A DNA stretch of 19,619 bases. Source: Mycobacterium sp. MS1601. GTDB taxonomy: Bacteria; Actinomycetota; Actinomycetes; Mycobacteriales; Mycobacteriaceae. The DNA lies in NCBI RefSeq assembly GCF_001984215.1, contig NZ_CP019423.1, positions 1 to 19,619 of the forward strand, in the 5' to 3' direction. The notes beneath the pieces were generated by a model. It saw only the letters and a list, made by a program, of their open reading frames with translations, did not search any database and was not told the DNA's origin. The number at the start of each line of letters is the position of its first letter. Within the stretch, counting starts at the first letter, position 1. Positions 13,485-19,380 of the stretch are shown here, piece by piece. The translations under genes were made by a program, and so were the position numbers.

Positions 13485-14311
13485 GACGTCCTCTTTCGGT
13501 TTCGGAGTTGGCGGAGTTGGTGGCCGAGGAGGTTTTCCACGCTCTTGGCGTCGCGCAGCCCCAGCTTGTTGGCGATCTCGCGCTGGGTGAAGCCGTGCTC
13601 CTGCAGGAACAGTGCTTGGCGCGCCCGGTCGGTGGTCAGCAGGGCCATCGCTTCGGCCACGGTGTCGTTGGTGACGATGGTCGCCTCGATGCCCTTGATG
13701 ACGTCGAACTCGTCTTCGGGGAGTTCGTCCATCGGCGTGGTGGCCTGCTCAATTCGTTCAAGTTCGGCCCGCAGTGCGCTGCGGTAAATGTTGGCGAATT
13801 GATAGAGGCACTGGCCGATGAAGAAGGTGCCCAGCGACGCCCCACCCGAGGACTGCCAGCGGTGGGTCTTGAGCACCTTGTCGCGGAAGTAGTTCAGCGC
13901 GGCGACCACGGTGTCGGTGGCGATGTCGTCGATGGTCTGGTCGTCGGGCCAGCCCTCGATGCGGCCCAGACCGTAGCCGGTCAGCGTCTTGGCCTTCGCA
14001 TAGATGGTGCCGTGGCGGATCCAGGCGCGCAGCACGCCGAGGCCGTAGCGGGTCAGTTCGCGGGAGAACCGCGCCCACAGCCGGCCGGTGAACTGCTCCA
14101 ACTGCAGCGCCAGCAACAGCTCCTCATCGGCTTGAAGACGCCGCAGTCGTTCCAGCTGTTCCAGCTCGTCGGCCAGTTCGGCGGCCAGATCAGGGTCGTC
14201 GAGCCAGGAACCGACCAAGCCCTCGTCGACGCGATGGATGTCGCCCTGGTTGTCCGGTTGTAAGCGCGCGGCATCAACGGGCGGGCCGGGGCGGCGTGCC
14301 GGTCGATCCAT
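13481..14311 (-). CDS. sigma-70-like factor encoded on the plasmid (tentative)
   Basis: A 276-residue protein whose C-terminus ends in a clear helix-turn-helix of sigma region 4 type: LLTTDRARQALFLQEHGFTQ then REIANKLGLRDAKSVENLLG (about 218-262) followed by a basic tail. The middle (DDIATDTVVAALNYFRDKVL, then ASLGTFFIGQCLYQFANIYR; about 128-178) resembles a diverged sigma region 2. A Leu/Glu-rich helical stretch at about 40-75 may be a coiled coil. The ATG at 14311 has GGAG seven bases upstream. It is the first gene of an operon with the small repeat protein (4-base overlap). A 410-base gene-free leader with several hairpins precedes it. It may direct RNA polymerase to plasmid genes. A non-sigma HTH regulator remains possible. 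Confidence 0.7.
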   Translation of the reverse strand: MDRPARRPGPPVDAARLQPDNQGDIHRVDEGLVGSWLDDPDLAAELADELEQLERLRRLQADEELLLALQLEQFTGRLWARFSRELTRYGLGVLRAWIRHGTIYAKAKTLTGYGLGRIEGWPDDQTIDDIATDTVVAALNYFRDKVLKTHRWQSSGGASLGTFFIGQCLYQFANIYRSALRAELERIEQATTPMDELPEDEFDVIKGIEATIVTNDTVAEAMALLTTDRARQALFLQEHGFTQREIANKLGLRDAKSVENLLGHQLRQLRNRKRTS

Positions 14312-14724
14312 GGCTACATCTCCAGGAGGCGAGAAAGAGACAACCGATCCCTACGGTTGTCGCTTCCTCTTAAGTCCGCGCGTACCGCGAACCCCTGAAA
14401 CCTGGAGAAAGTTTTTTTCCAAGCGAGCGGTCGCGGCCCGTGCGCTCGCCATTGTCCCAGGTCGACCCGACAATCCCCCGCATCCGGAAGAGGGGCTGCT
14501 GACGCCCCTGGGGCCGCTGGACCCGCCACGTGCGGCTCCTCGCGTGATGAGGTCGGTGCACCGGTGTCTGGCATGGAAGAACGCCGCGAAGTGAATCGAC
14601 GGAAGCGGGGCGCGGGTGGGGCACCAAAGAAAAAAACCCCGGCCGCGTCATGGCTCCAGGCCAGAGAGGCGGTGTCCGGGGACTTCTGCCAGTTATGTTA
14701 CCTCGGACCACGAAAAGGAGTCCA
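14312..14724. other. 413-bp gene-free region with hairpins between the sigma-like and Abi genes
   Basis: No convincing coding frame is seen on either strand. The part next to the sigma gene holds GACAACCG/CGGTTGTC (14339-14346 and 14354-14361, loop 7) and GCGAGCG/CGCTCGC (14423-14429 and 14443-14449, loop 13). The latter has a T7 run at its left edge (14412-14418). The right part contains a leftward terminator-like structure (14630-14681) and then the short Abi leader, where TATGTT at 14694-14699 could act as a -10 box. The minus-strand part could be a structured leader of the sigma transcript. Confidence 0.5.
14630..14681 (-). terminator. leftward Rho-independent terminator-like hairpin with a T7 tail
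   Basis: Read on the minus strand, CCCCGG (14681-14676) and CCGC pair with GCGG and CCGGGG (14642-14637). A three-base bulge separates the two stem blocks, and a small GGC/GCC hairpin lies inside. Seven Ts follow directly (complement of A7 at 14630-14636). This is the classic intrinsic-terminator layout, yet no minus-strand gene lies upstream of it. Confidence 0.6.
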
Positions 14725-15495
14725 GTGGTAGAGACCCCCCAGCAGGCAGAGGTGCGTCGCGCCGCTGCGCTCGATCGAGCCATATCGACCCCGCGCTACG
14801 CGTCCTATCTGAACGCCGCCGGCCAAGACGCCGACCGTGCCCGCAAGCTCTACGTCTGGGACCGTGACCTTTCGACAGCCATTCTCGCGGACCTGGCCAT
14901 CGTCGAAGTGGCGTTACGCAACGCCCTACACAACGCGCTGACCGGCACCTACGGACCTGAGTGGTACCAGAACATCGCCCTCGATGACCGCTCGATGAAG
15001 CAGGTCGAACGAGCCTGGGGCTATCTCCGCAATCCTCGGCAAGGCCACCCATCGACACCTGGGCGAGTGATCGCGCAGTGCACCTTCGGAATGTGGGTCA
15101 ACCTTCTCGATGCCGGCGGCTACGCCGGCCGGGAGCCCCGCCGCGTCCACGCCGACTACGAGCAGCTGTGGCGATCGACGCTGCGCTCTGCATTCCCCGG
15201 TGGGCGCATCGAAGCACGAAACGACCCAAGCCCCCACGCGAGCTTCACCAGGACGTGGGTTCACTCCGTCGCCAAGACCGTCAACGTTCTACGCAACCGG
15301 GTCGCCCACCACGAACCCCTGCACAACGGATTCCCGTTGCCTGGCCAGCGGTCGGGTCAACAGCAGCCGAACCGCCTCACCGCCGCCGAGGGCGTCGAGG
15401 CCTACATGAAGCTCACCCGCATGATCGACCGCAACCTCGCAGAGTGGATCGCCAACAACACCAAGGTCACGACCCTGCTGGCCACACGTCCATGA
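14725..15495 (+). CDS. Abi-family (abortive-infection-like) HEPN protein
   Basis: A 256-residue protein of the actinobacterial Abi-like group, related to Abi_2 proteins linked to phage resistance. The start is the GTG at 14725, preceded by AAAAGGAG; ATG 14695 and GTG 14650 lack a ribosome site. Family blocks seen are STPRYASYLNAAGQDADRAR (21-40), LYVWDRDLSTAILADLAIVE (42-61), VALRNALHNALTGTYGPEWY (62-81) and RVIAQCTFGMWVNLLDAGGY. Near the C-terminus, VLRNRVAHHEPL carries R190, N191 and H195, the R-x4-H catalytic motif of HEPN ribonucleases, and NGFPLPGQ follows. Such proteins are proposed to cleave RNA and arrest infected cells, but members of this subgroup are mostly uncharacterised. It stands alone, right before the partition locus. 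No antitoxin gene is attached, so a two-component toxin-antitoxin arrangement is not obvious. Confidence 0.85.
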   Translation: MVETPQQAEVRRAAALDRAISTPRYASYLNAAGQDADRARKLYVWDRDLSTAILADLAIVEVALRNALHNALTGTYGPEWYQNIALDDRSMKQVERAWGYLRNPRQGHPSTPGRVIAQCTFGMWVNLLDAGGYAGREPRRVHADYEQLWRSTLRSAFPGGRIEARNDPSPHASFTRTWVHSVAKTVNVLRNRVAHHEPLHNGFPLPGQRSGQQQPNRLTAAEGVEAYMKLTRMIDRNLAEWIANNTKVTTLLATRP

Positions 15496-15532
15496 GCCTC
15501 GCTGGCAATACCGCCGGAGGGGCCGAGACCAC

Positions 15533-15592
15533 TGTACATACATACATGATTTCTTACATGTAAGTCTGCATGTAGACATGTTTGCATGTAGC
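15533..15592. promoter_or_regulatory. ACATG/GCATG repeat cluster upstream of parA (candidate partition site or operator)
   Basis: A locally AT-rich 60-bp stretch contains TGTACATACATACATG (15533-15548), the palindrome TTACATGTAA (15554-15563), TGCATGTAG (15567-15575), GACATG (15575-15580) and TTTGCATGTAG (15581-15591). TGCATGTAG also occurs on the other strand at 17948-17956, next to the second RHH-like gene. In plasmids with a small RHH partner, the centromere usually lies just upstream of parA and doubles as its operator. No clear Shine-Dalgarno precedes the parA ATG, so the transcript may be leaderless. Confidence 0.6.
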
Positions 15593-15609
15593 CCGGTAAG
15601 CTTCCCGTC

Positions 15610-16416
15610 ATGACTGTTTCGGCAGATAAGCAGTGCGAAATCCTGGCCGTGGCGCTGCAGAAGGGCGGCGTCGGCAAGACAACCACCACGATCAACCTCG
15701 GCGCGAACCTGGCCGCGATGGGTCTACGCGTCCTCGTAATCGACATGGATCAGCAGGCGCACAGCACCAAGGGGCTGGGCATCGAACTCGACGCCGAGGA
15801 CGCGTCCATGTACGAGGTTCTGCACCCGGACCGGGCGACGCGCGTCCCGTTGGCCAAGGTCATCGTTCCGACGCAGTTCGGCATCGACGTCGCGCCCGGT
15901 CATCTCGCGCTCAAGGAGCTCGAGCGAACCGGGCTCGGATCGGGAGGCCAGCTGCGGCTAGCGCGCCAGCTCGACGACATCGAGGGCTACGACTTCGTGC
16001 TCCTGGATTGCCCGCCGGCATTGGGGGAGCTGACCACCGCAGCACTCGCGGCGGCCGACTACGTGCTGGCCGTCCTCAAGGCCGGCCCCGACGAGGTGGA
16101 CGGCCTGGTGGAGCTGGGCAACTCGATCCTCGACGTTCAGGAGACCCTCAACCCCGACGTGGAAATCCGGTACGTGCTGCTGGCCGACTTCGACGGCAAC
16201 CCGAAGGCGAGCAAGGACGTGCGCAGACAACTGCGTGCCGACTGGGGGGAGTGGTCTGACGGCGGGGCCTACCTGGGCGAGATCCCGCACACGGTGCGGG
16301 TGGTGGAAGCCAAGGGCAAACGCGTACCGGTCAACGTGCACGCCCCGACCAGCACGGCGGCGGTGGCCTACCGCGAGGTCGCCGAACGCATCGCGGCAAG
16401 GCGGCACGCAGCATGA
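15610..16416 (+). CDS. parA: ParA-family plasmid partition ATPase
   Basis: A 268-residue Walker-type ATPase that drives segregation of plasmid copies. The deviant Walker A box KGGVGKTT is at residues 18-25 with the signature Lys18. Walker A' (VIDMDQQAHSTKGLG) is at about 43-57, and Walker B-like FVLLDCPP at about 129-136. There is no N-terminal DNA-binding domain before the P-loop, so it is the short (type Ib-like) kind that pairs with a small RHH or other centromere-binding protein. It usually depends on that partner for autoregulation. The ATG at 15610 follows the repeat cluster. The stop overlaps the next gene by four bases (ATGA), so ParA and its partner are co-translated. Confidence 0.93.
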   Translation: MTVSADKQCEILAVALQKGGVGKTTTTINLGANLAAMGLRVLVIDMDQQAHSTKGLGIELDAEDASMYEVLHPDRATRVPLAKVIVPTQFGIDVAPGHLALKELERTGLGSGGQLRLARQLDDIEGYDFVLLDCPPALGELTTAALAAADYVLAVLKAGPDEVDGLVELGNSILDVQETLNPDVEIRYVLLADFDGNPKASKDVRRQLRADWGEWSDGGAYLGEIPHTVRVVEAKGKRVPVNVHAPTSTAAVAYREVAERIAARRHAA

Positions 16417-16820
16417 ACGCCGCATCGAAACCCGCCGGATTGCAGGTCGGCTCCACCCGTCCGCTGTCGCGGGCAGAGCGACGCGCCCAAGCCGCACGGG
16501 TCACCGCCGACGAAACCCCCGTCAACGAAACCGCGCCGGCCGCGCCGGAGCCGCAGAACCCCGGTATCCCGCCCGCGCCCGTGGTGGCATCACCCGGTGG
16601 TGAGCAGAAGACTCAGCCGGCCGAGCCGGTTCGGCTCAAAGCCCGTCAACGCAAGGTGAAGAGTCCGTTCGCCACACAGCTGCACGCGGGAACCCTCGCG
16701 CGGCTCGAATGGATCAAGGCGCACGGATACGTCATCACCGACACCGTCGACGAGGCCATCAACCGCTACCTAGACGACGCCGGCATTCCAAAACCGGACC
16801 GCAACGACCGCATGCCCTGA
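16413..16820 (+). CDS. small RHH-like partition partner (ParB role)
   Basis: A 135-residue protein coupled to parA. Residues 1 to about 75 are Pro/Ala-rich and probably disordered, with an Arg-rich patch (SRAERRAQAARV) that may stimulate the ParA ATPase. The C-terminal part, from about 80, reads KVKSPFATQLHAGTLARLEW then IKAHGYVITDTVDEAINRYL: a strand followed by two helices, the ribbon-helix-helix layout. It closely resembles the C-terminal part of the minus-strand gene at 17711-17938 (KVPLNTYVRPGTQQRVEVLK, DRGYAVTDIVDAALNEFLDR). The likely role is binding the ACATGCA-rich centromere and repressing parA. Assignment rests on gene order and fold pattern rather than clear ParB homology. Confidence 0.75.
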   Translation: MNAASKPAGLQVGSTRPLSRAERRAQAARVTADETPVNETAPAAPEPQNPGIPPAPVVASPGGEQKTQPAEPVRLKARQRKVKSPFATQLHAGTLARLEWIKAHGYVITDTVDEAINRYLDDAGIPKPDRNDRMP

Positions 16821-17290
16821 GGGTGGCGCACGCCGCCCCCTAAGGGGCTGACGCAAAGTTGTCTTGATTCTCTCGTCGACGCTTCCAGTCATCCGCTGAG
16901 GCTCGCGCGCCGTGGAAGTGCTTCCAGCACTGCACTTCCTTTGTTGTGATCTGACCGTAACCACACGAGTTGTCGGGATTCCGGCCCCCAAGGGGTCATT
17001 AGAGGCCGTGACACCAACCCTGACAACCCGCTTCTCGCGGTGCCGTGCATTCGGCGATCGGCCGCTGCACCCCGCAGGTCTATACCTGCTCAGGCGAGAC
17101 CTGGAACTGCCGCCACGCCACGCGACGGAAACCAGCTCTCGGGCCGGTACTTCCCCGGTGTACCGGAACCACGACGAGAAAGGTGTGGCCAGTGCCCTGT
17201 AAAGCACGCTATGCCAGCGCAGAAGAAGAGAGCGGGACGACCAGCCAGCTCCAGGAGCCATCTCCTGACCACCGAACAAGGAGACGCCCA
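16821..17290. other. 470-bp gene-free region rich in inverted repeats
   Basis: No coding frame here has convincing codon use or a ribosome site, apart from a possible GTG at 17191 discussed with the next gene. Structures seen: GCCCC-CTAA-GGGGC (16835-16848); nested repeats TGGAAG-TG-CTTCCA and AGTGC-TTCCA-GCACT (16913-16931); GCTTCCAG repeated at 16881 and 16920. A long hairpin GTTGTCGGG (16969-16977) pairs with CCC-T-GACAAC (17018-17027), enclosing CGGCC/GGCCG (16982-16986 and 17004-17008). Further on, CAGGTCT/AGACCTG (17075-17081 and 17097-17103) encloses CCT/AGG. This density suggests a structured RNA, an origin element or a replication-control region. Confidence 0.5.
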
Positions 17291-17512
17291 ATGAGCGAAT
17301 CCATCCTGATCGTCGTGGCCATCATCGTCGTGGCGATCATCGTCCTGGCGATCACGGTCCTGGGCCTGGCGATCTGCGTGCTCGCGGGTTACCTGGCCCG
17401 CATTCCCGACTGCAAGGTCACCATCGGCGAAGTCGGCCGAGCGATCGGCGCCATCGTCGGGGTGGGCTTCGAAGCGGTGGCCACGATCATCACGTCCGTG
17501 CGCCGACCGTGA
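17291..17512 (+). CDS. small integral membrane protein
   Basis: A 73-residue protein. One long hydrophobic run, ILIVVAIIVVAIIVLAITVL, fills residues 5-24 and continues to about residue 36 (GLAICVLAGYLA), long enough for one helix or a tight hairpin. A short soluble part follows (RIPDCKVTIGEVGRAIGAIV) with a second, weaker hydrophobic stretch and a basic tail. AAGGAG lies seven bases before the ATG at 17291. An in-frame GTG at 17191 with AAAGGTG before it would add 33 polar residues; I consider it less likely. I do not recognise the family. It sits inside the partition region and converges on the second RHH-like gene. A holin-like, toxin-like or anchoring role cannot be told from the sequence. 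Confidence 0.7.
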   Translation: MSESILIVVAIIVVAIIVLAITVLGLAICVLAGYLARIPDCKVTIGEVGRAIGAIVGVGFEAVATIITSVRRP

Positions 17513-17566
17513 GAAACCCCGGCTCATGGGGGGCAGCGGACTTCCTCGGCCTCGATTGTGGCGAAA

Positions 17567-17646
17567 CGGTGGGTGGTGGCCGTCAAGGCCGTACCGCCGC
17601 TGCGCGGTCGACCTACCGGTCGAGCCTGGACAGCCACCACCCACCG
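17567..17646. terminator. long hairpin between convergent genes (candidate bidirectional terminator)
   Basis: CGGTGGGTGGTGGC (17567-17580) is exactly complementary to 17633-17646, a 14-bp arm with 52 bases between. The interior holds a smaller hairpin CGACC-TACC-GGTCG (17609-17622). It lies between the small membrane gene (ending 17512) and the minus-strand RHH-like gene (ending 17711). That fits termination in both directions, although no U tract is present. A miniature mobile-element scar is an alternative. Confidence 0.45.
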
Positions 17647-17710
17647 CGCAAACGGGCCAGTACGAGGAAGCTGCGGGCGAGAAACGCTGGCCAGGCTCCG
17701 GAATGCCGAG

Positions 17711-17938
17711 CTACTCGGCCGGGGGCACCCCGGCCCGGTCCAAGAACTCGTTGAGCGCCGCATCCACGATGTCGGTGACCGCGTACCCGCGGTCCTTCAA
17801 CACCTCCACGCGCTGCTGCGTGCCCGGACGCACATAGGTGTTCAACGGCACCTTCTGCTGCCGCTTACGCAAGGGCAGCGCGCTACCGGCAGCGTCGGCC
17901 GCGCCGCCGTCGAGAGCATCCCCAGCCGAATCGGGCAT
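17711..17938 (-). CDS. second RHH-like DNA-binding protein, paralogue of the parA partner
   Basis: A 75-residue protein starting MPDSAGDALDGGAADAAGSA, with a short acidic lead and then RKRQQKVPLNTYVRPGTQQR, VEVLKDRGYAVTDIVDAALN, EFLDRAGVPPAE. The strand-helix-helix order and the residues shared with the parA partner (K-VP/SPF, GT-R-E, GY-TD-VD-A-N-L-AG-P) make the two proteins homologues by eye. This one lacks the long Pro-rich N-terminus thought to contact ParA. The ATG at 17938 lies at the edge of a GCATGC-rich cluster that shares TGCATGTAG with the parA upstream region, so it probably binds there and represses itself and perhaps the divergent gene at 18021. It could also be an antitoxin-type RHH, but no toxin is adjacent. 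Confidence 0.75.
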   Translation of the reverse strand: MPDSAGDALDGGAADAAGSALPLRKRQQKVPLNTYVRPGTQQRVEVLKDRGYAVTDIVDAALNEFLDRAGVPPAE

Positions 17939-18020
17939 GCACGCATCCTACATGCATACCTAAAAGTAGTTTGCATGCAAATTGCTTGCATGTATGCACG
18001 CACGCTCTTACAGTGAGGGC
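17936..18020. promoter_or_regulatory. GCATGC/ACATGCA repeat cluster at the divergent promoter
   Basis: This AT-rich gap between the minus-strand RHH-like gene and the plus-strand gene at 18021 holds CTACATGCATAC (17948-17959), TTTGCATGCAAA (17970-17981, a perfect palindrome) and TTGCATGTATGCACGC (17986-18001). GCATGCACGC also lies at the edge (17935-17944). The core matches the cluster upstream of parA (15533-15592). It is either the operator of the second RHH protein or a second centromere for the partition system. Confidence 0.55.
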
Positions 18021-18311
18021 ATGGAAATCCTCGGCACGGTCCAAGACGACGTGAGTGCGGTCCGGGACTTCGCGTCCCAGGTCCGTGCGCTGTGTGCGCA
18101 GCTGACAGCCAATCCGTTCAACACCCCCGCCGCAGAGAAGCTCCTCGATCTGCTCCTGGAGGACGCCCCGGCAGTGGATCTCGCCTTCGAACGAGTGTTG
18201 CGGTCGGTGATCCACGGACCCGCATCGACCGGCGCCCCGATCCTGGACATGCTCGGCGGCCCACGCTGCACCGACCCGAATGCCGCACTCGTCGTCGGCG
18301 CGGCGGCCTAA
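18021..18311 (+). CDS. hypothetical protein, helical
   Basis: A 96-residue protein starting MEILGTVQDDVSAVRDFASQ. It is largely helical by composition in the first 65 residues (LLDLLLEDAPAVDLAFERVL) and ends in a short Ala/Val tail. GTGAGGG stands close before the ATG at 18021; upstream in-frame starts fall inside the repeat cluster and are rejected. It diverges from the second RHH-like gene, so it may be repressed by that protein. No domain is recognised. It begins a run of four small same-strand genes. Confidence 0.6.
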   Translation: MEILGTVQDDVSAVRDFASQVRALCAQLTANPFNTPAAEKLLDLLLEDAPAVDLAFERVLRSVIHGPASTGAPILDMLGGPRCTDPNAALVVGAAA

Positions 18312-18322
18312 AGTCGGCCCTG

Positions 18323-18643
18323 ATGAGCGCACCCGCACCGCCGCCGAAGCCAGGCTCCACCGAGCACTGGCAGGCATGGCTGCAGCGGTACGGCGGTGAC
18401 TACACCGATGACGCCGAGCGCCGCGCCGCCTACCAGGACTTCACGACGAACCTCGACACCATCCAAGCCGTCTTCTCCCAATCCGATGACATGCACGTCG
18501 CCGGCTACCTCGAAGCCCACGAACGGGTGGCCAGCGGCGACGCAGACAGCCCCGACGACGCCGAGACATGGGTTCCAGGCGATCTCACCGGCCACGCGCG
18601 GGCGGACTGGCTCGAAGGCTTCCGCTCCCACTTCGAGCCGTAG
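18323..18643 (+). CDS. hypothetical acidic protein
   Basis: A 106-residue protein starting MSAPAPPPKPGSTEHWQAWL, 11 bases after the previous stop, so probably in the same transcript. It is rich in Asp, Glu, Trp and Tyr (DYTDDAERRAAYQDFTTNLD; SPDDAETWVPGDLTGHARAD) and ends WLEGFRSHFEP. No membrane segment or known motif is seen. The ATG at 18323 is chosen because the protein character begins there; no clear ribosome site is present, which fits coupling to the upstream gene. The acidic, aromatic composition could suit a DNA-mimic or inhibitor role, but this is only a thought. Confidence 0.6.
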   Translation: MSAPAPPPKPGSTEHWQAWLQRYGGDYTDDAERRAAYQDFTTNLDTIQAVFSQSDDMHVAGYLEAHERVASGDADSPDDAETWVPGDLTGHARADWLEGFRSHFEP

Positions 18644-18739
18644 GCCCAGCCCTGGGAGGAAGCGGTCGGAATCGTGACACCACGCTTTCCGGCCCGCACC
18701 CTACGACCTCGCCGTGTGCACTCCTGCACGTCCGAGACC

Positions 18740-19063
18740 ATGCCGCCACCCGTCGATCCCGCAATTCAGCGCACTGTCCAGGCGGTCTACACCACAGACC
18801 TCGGGCTACCCGAGGACTGGACCACCGACCAGCGGACCGAGTTCATCCGCGACGAGGCCGACCGAATCACTTGGATGGCCCGTGCCCACGCCGCCACTCT
18901 CGGCGACCTGAGCATCCGCGACTGGACTTGCCGACACCACGGCCAGATGCCAGACCCACTGACGCAGACTGCATTACGCACCGAGGCCCGCGCCCAAGCC
19001 GTGCGCCAGGTCCTCAGCACGGAACTGTACGAACTCATCCCCACCGAGGTCGACGACTGGTGA
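18740..19063 (+). CDS. hypothetical protein
   Basis: A 107-residue protein from the ATG at 18740 (MPPPVDPAIQRTVQAVYTTD). A GTG at 18674 would add 22 Arg/Pro-rich residues without a well-placed ribosome site. The body contains LGLPEDWTTDQRTEFIRDEA and RITWMARAHAATLGDLSIRD, then a Trp-Thr-Cys-Arg-His-His stretch, and a helical C-terminus (RTEARAQAVRQVLSTELYEL). A single Cys with two His might suggest metal binding, but there is no full site. Not recognised. It follows the acidic gene after 96 gene-free bases. Confidence 0.55.
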   Translation: MPPPVDPAIQRTVQAVYTTDLGLPEDWTTDQRTEFIRDEADRITWMARAHAATLGDLSIRDWTCRHHGQMPDPLTQTALRTEARAQAVRQVLSTELYELIPTEVDDW

Positions 19064-19170
19064 TCGCGCACCACGCGTTATCTGGAACGGACCTCAAAAT
19101 TCACACCAGTACCACCCGCCTCGGCGTGTCCTGATGCTGAATCACCGATCGGGCTGGAAGGGTCAACGTC

Positions 19171-19380
19171 ATGCCAGCTCACGCAAAAGGCGAACGCAAG
19201 GCATACACCGTTCGCCCACCCATCGAAGCCGTTCCGCTCCTAGAGGAGAAGTTCGCGCAGTCGGGCGTTTCGTCCATGGCGCAGTACATGGCGGACCTTC
19301 TCGCCATCCACGCCGGCCGACCAGACCTGGTGCGTGAACTCGGAAAAGTCGACAAGGAGGTTCTGCCGCTGGCGATGTGA
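19171..19380 (+). CDS. small conserved hypothetical protein, possibly RHH-like
   Basis: A 69-residue protein starting MPAHAKGERKAYTVRPPIEA. The pattern is a basic strand (RKAYTVRPPIEAVPLLEEKF) followed by helices around GVSSMAQYMADLLAIHAGRP and DLVRELGKVDKEVLPLAM. This strand-helix-turn-helix order resembles small ribbon-helix-helix DNA-binding proteins, but the match is loose. GGAAGGG lies about eight bases before the ATG at 19171. Compact size and regular composition suggest an intact gene. A 7-bp hairpin follows its stop (19402-19424). Confidence 0.65.
   Translation: MPAHAKGERKAYTVRPPIEAVPLLEEKFAQSGVSSMAQYMADLLAIHAGRPDLVRELGKVDKEVLPLAM

Noticed and set aside
13508..14263. 251-residue frame on the plus strand
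   Set aside because: Antisense to the sigma-like gene, which has a clear HTH and ribosome site.
14314..14574. 86-residue minus-strand frame before the sigma-like gene
   Set aside because: Low-quality codon use, no ribosome site, and it crosses two hairpins; more likely leader sequence.
15533..15592. CRISPR-like short repeats
   Set aside because: Repeat units are below 12 bp, irregularly spaced and partly palindromic, without spacers; a protein-binding cluster fits better.
16912..17202. 96-residue plus-strand frame (GTG start)
   Set aside because: No ribosome site, mixed codon use, and it runs through several hairpins.
17558..18016. 152-residue plus-strand frame
   Set aside because: It is antisense to the second RHH-like gene and crosses its operator cluster.
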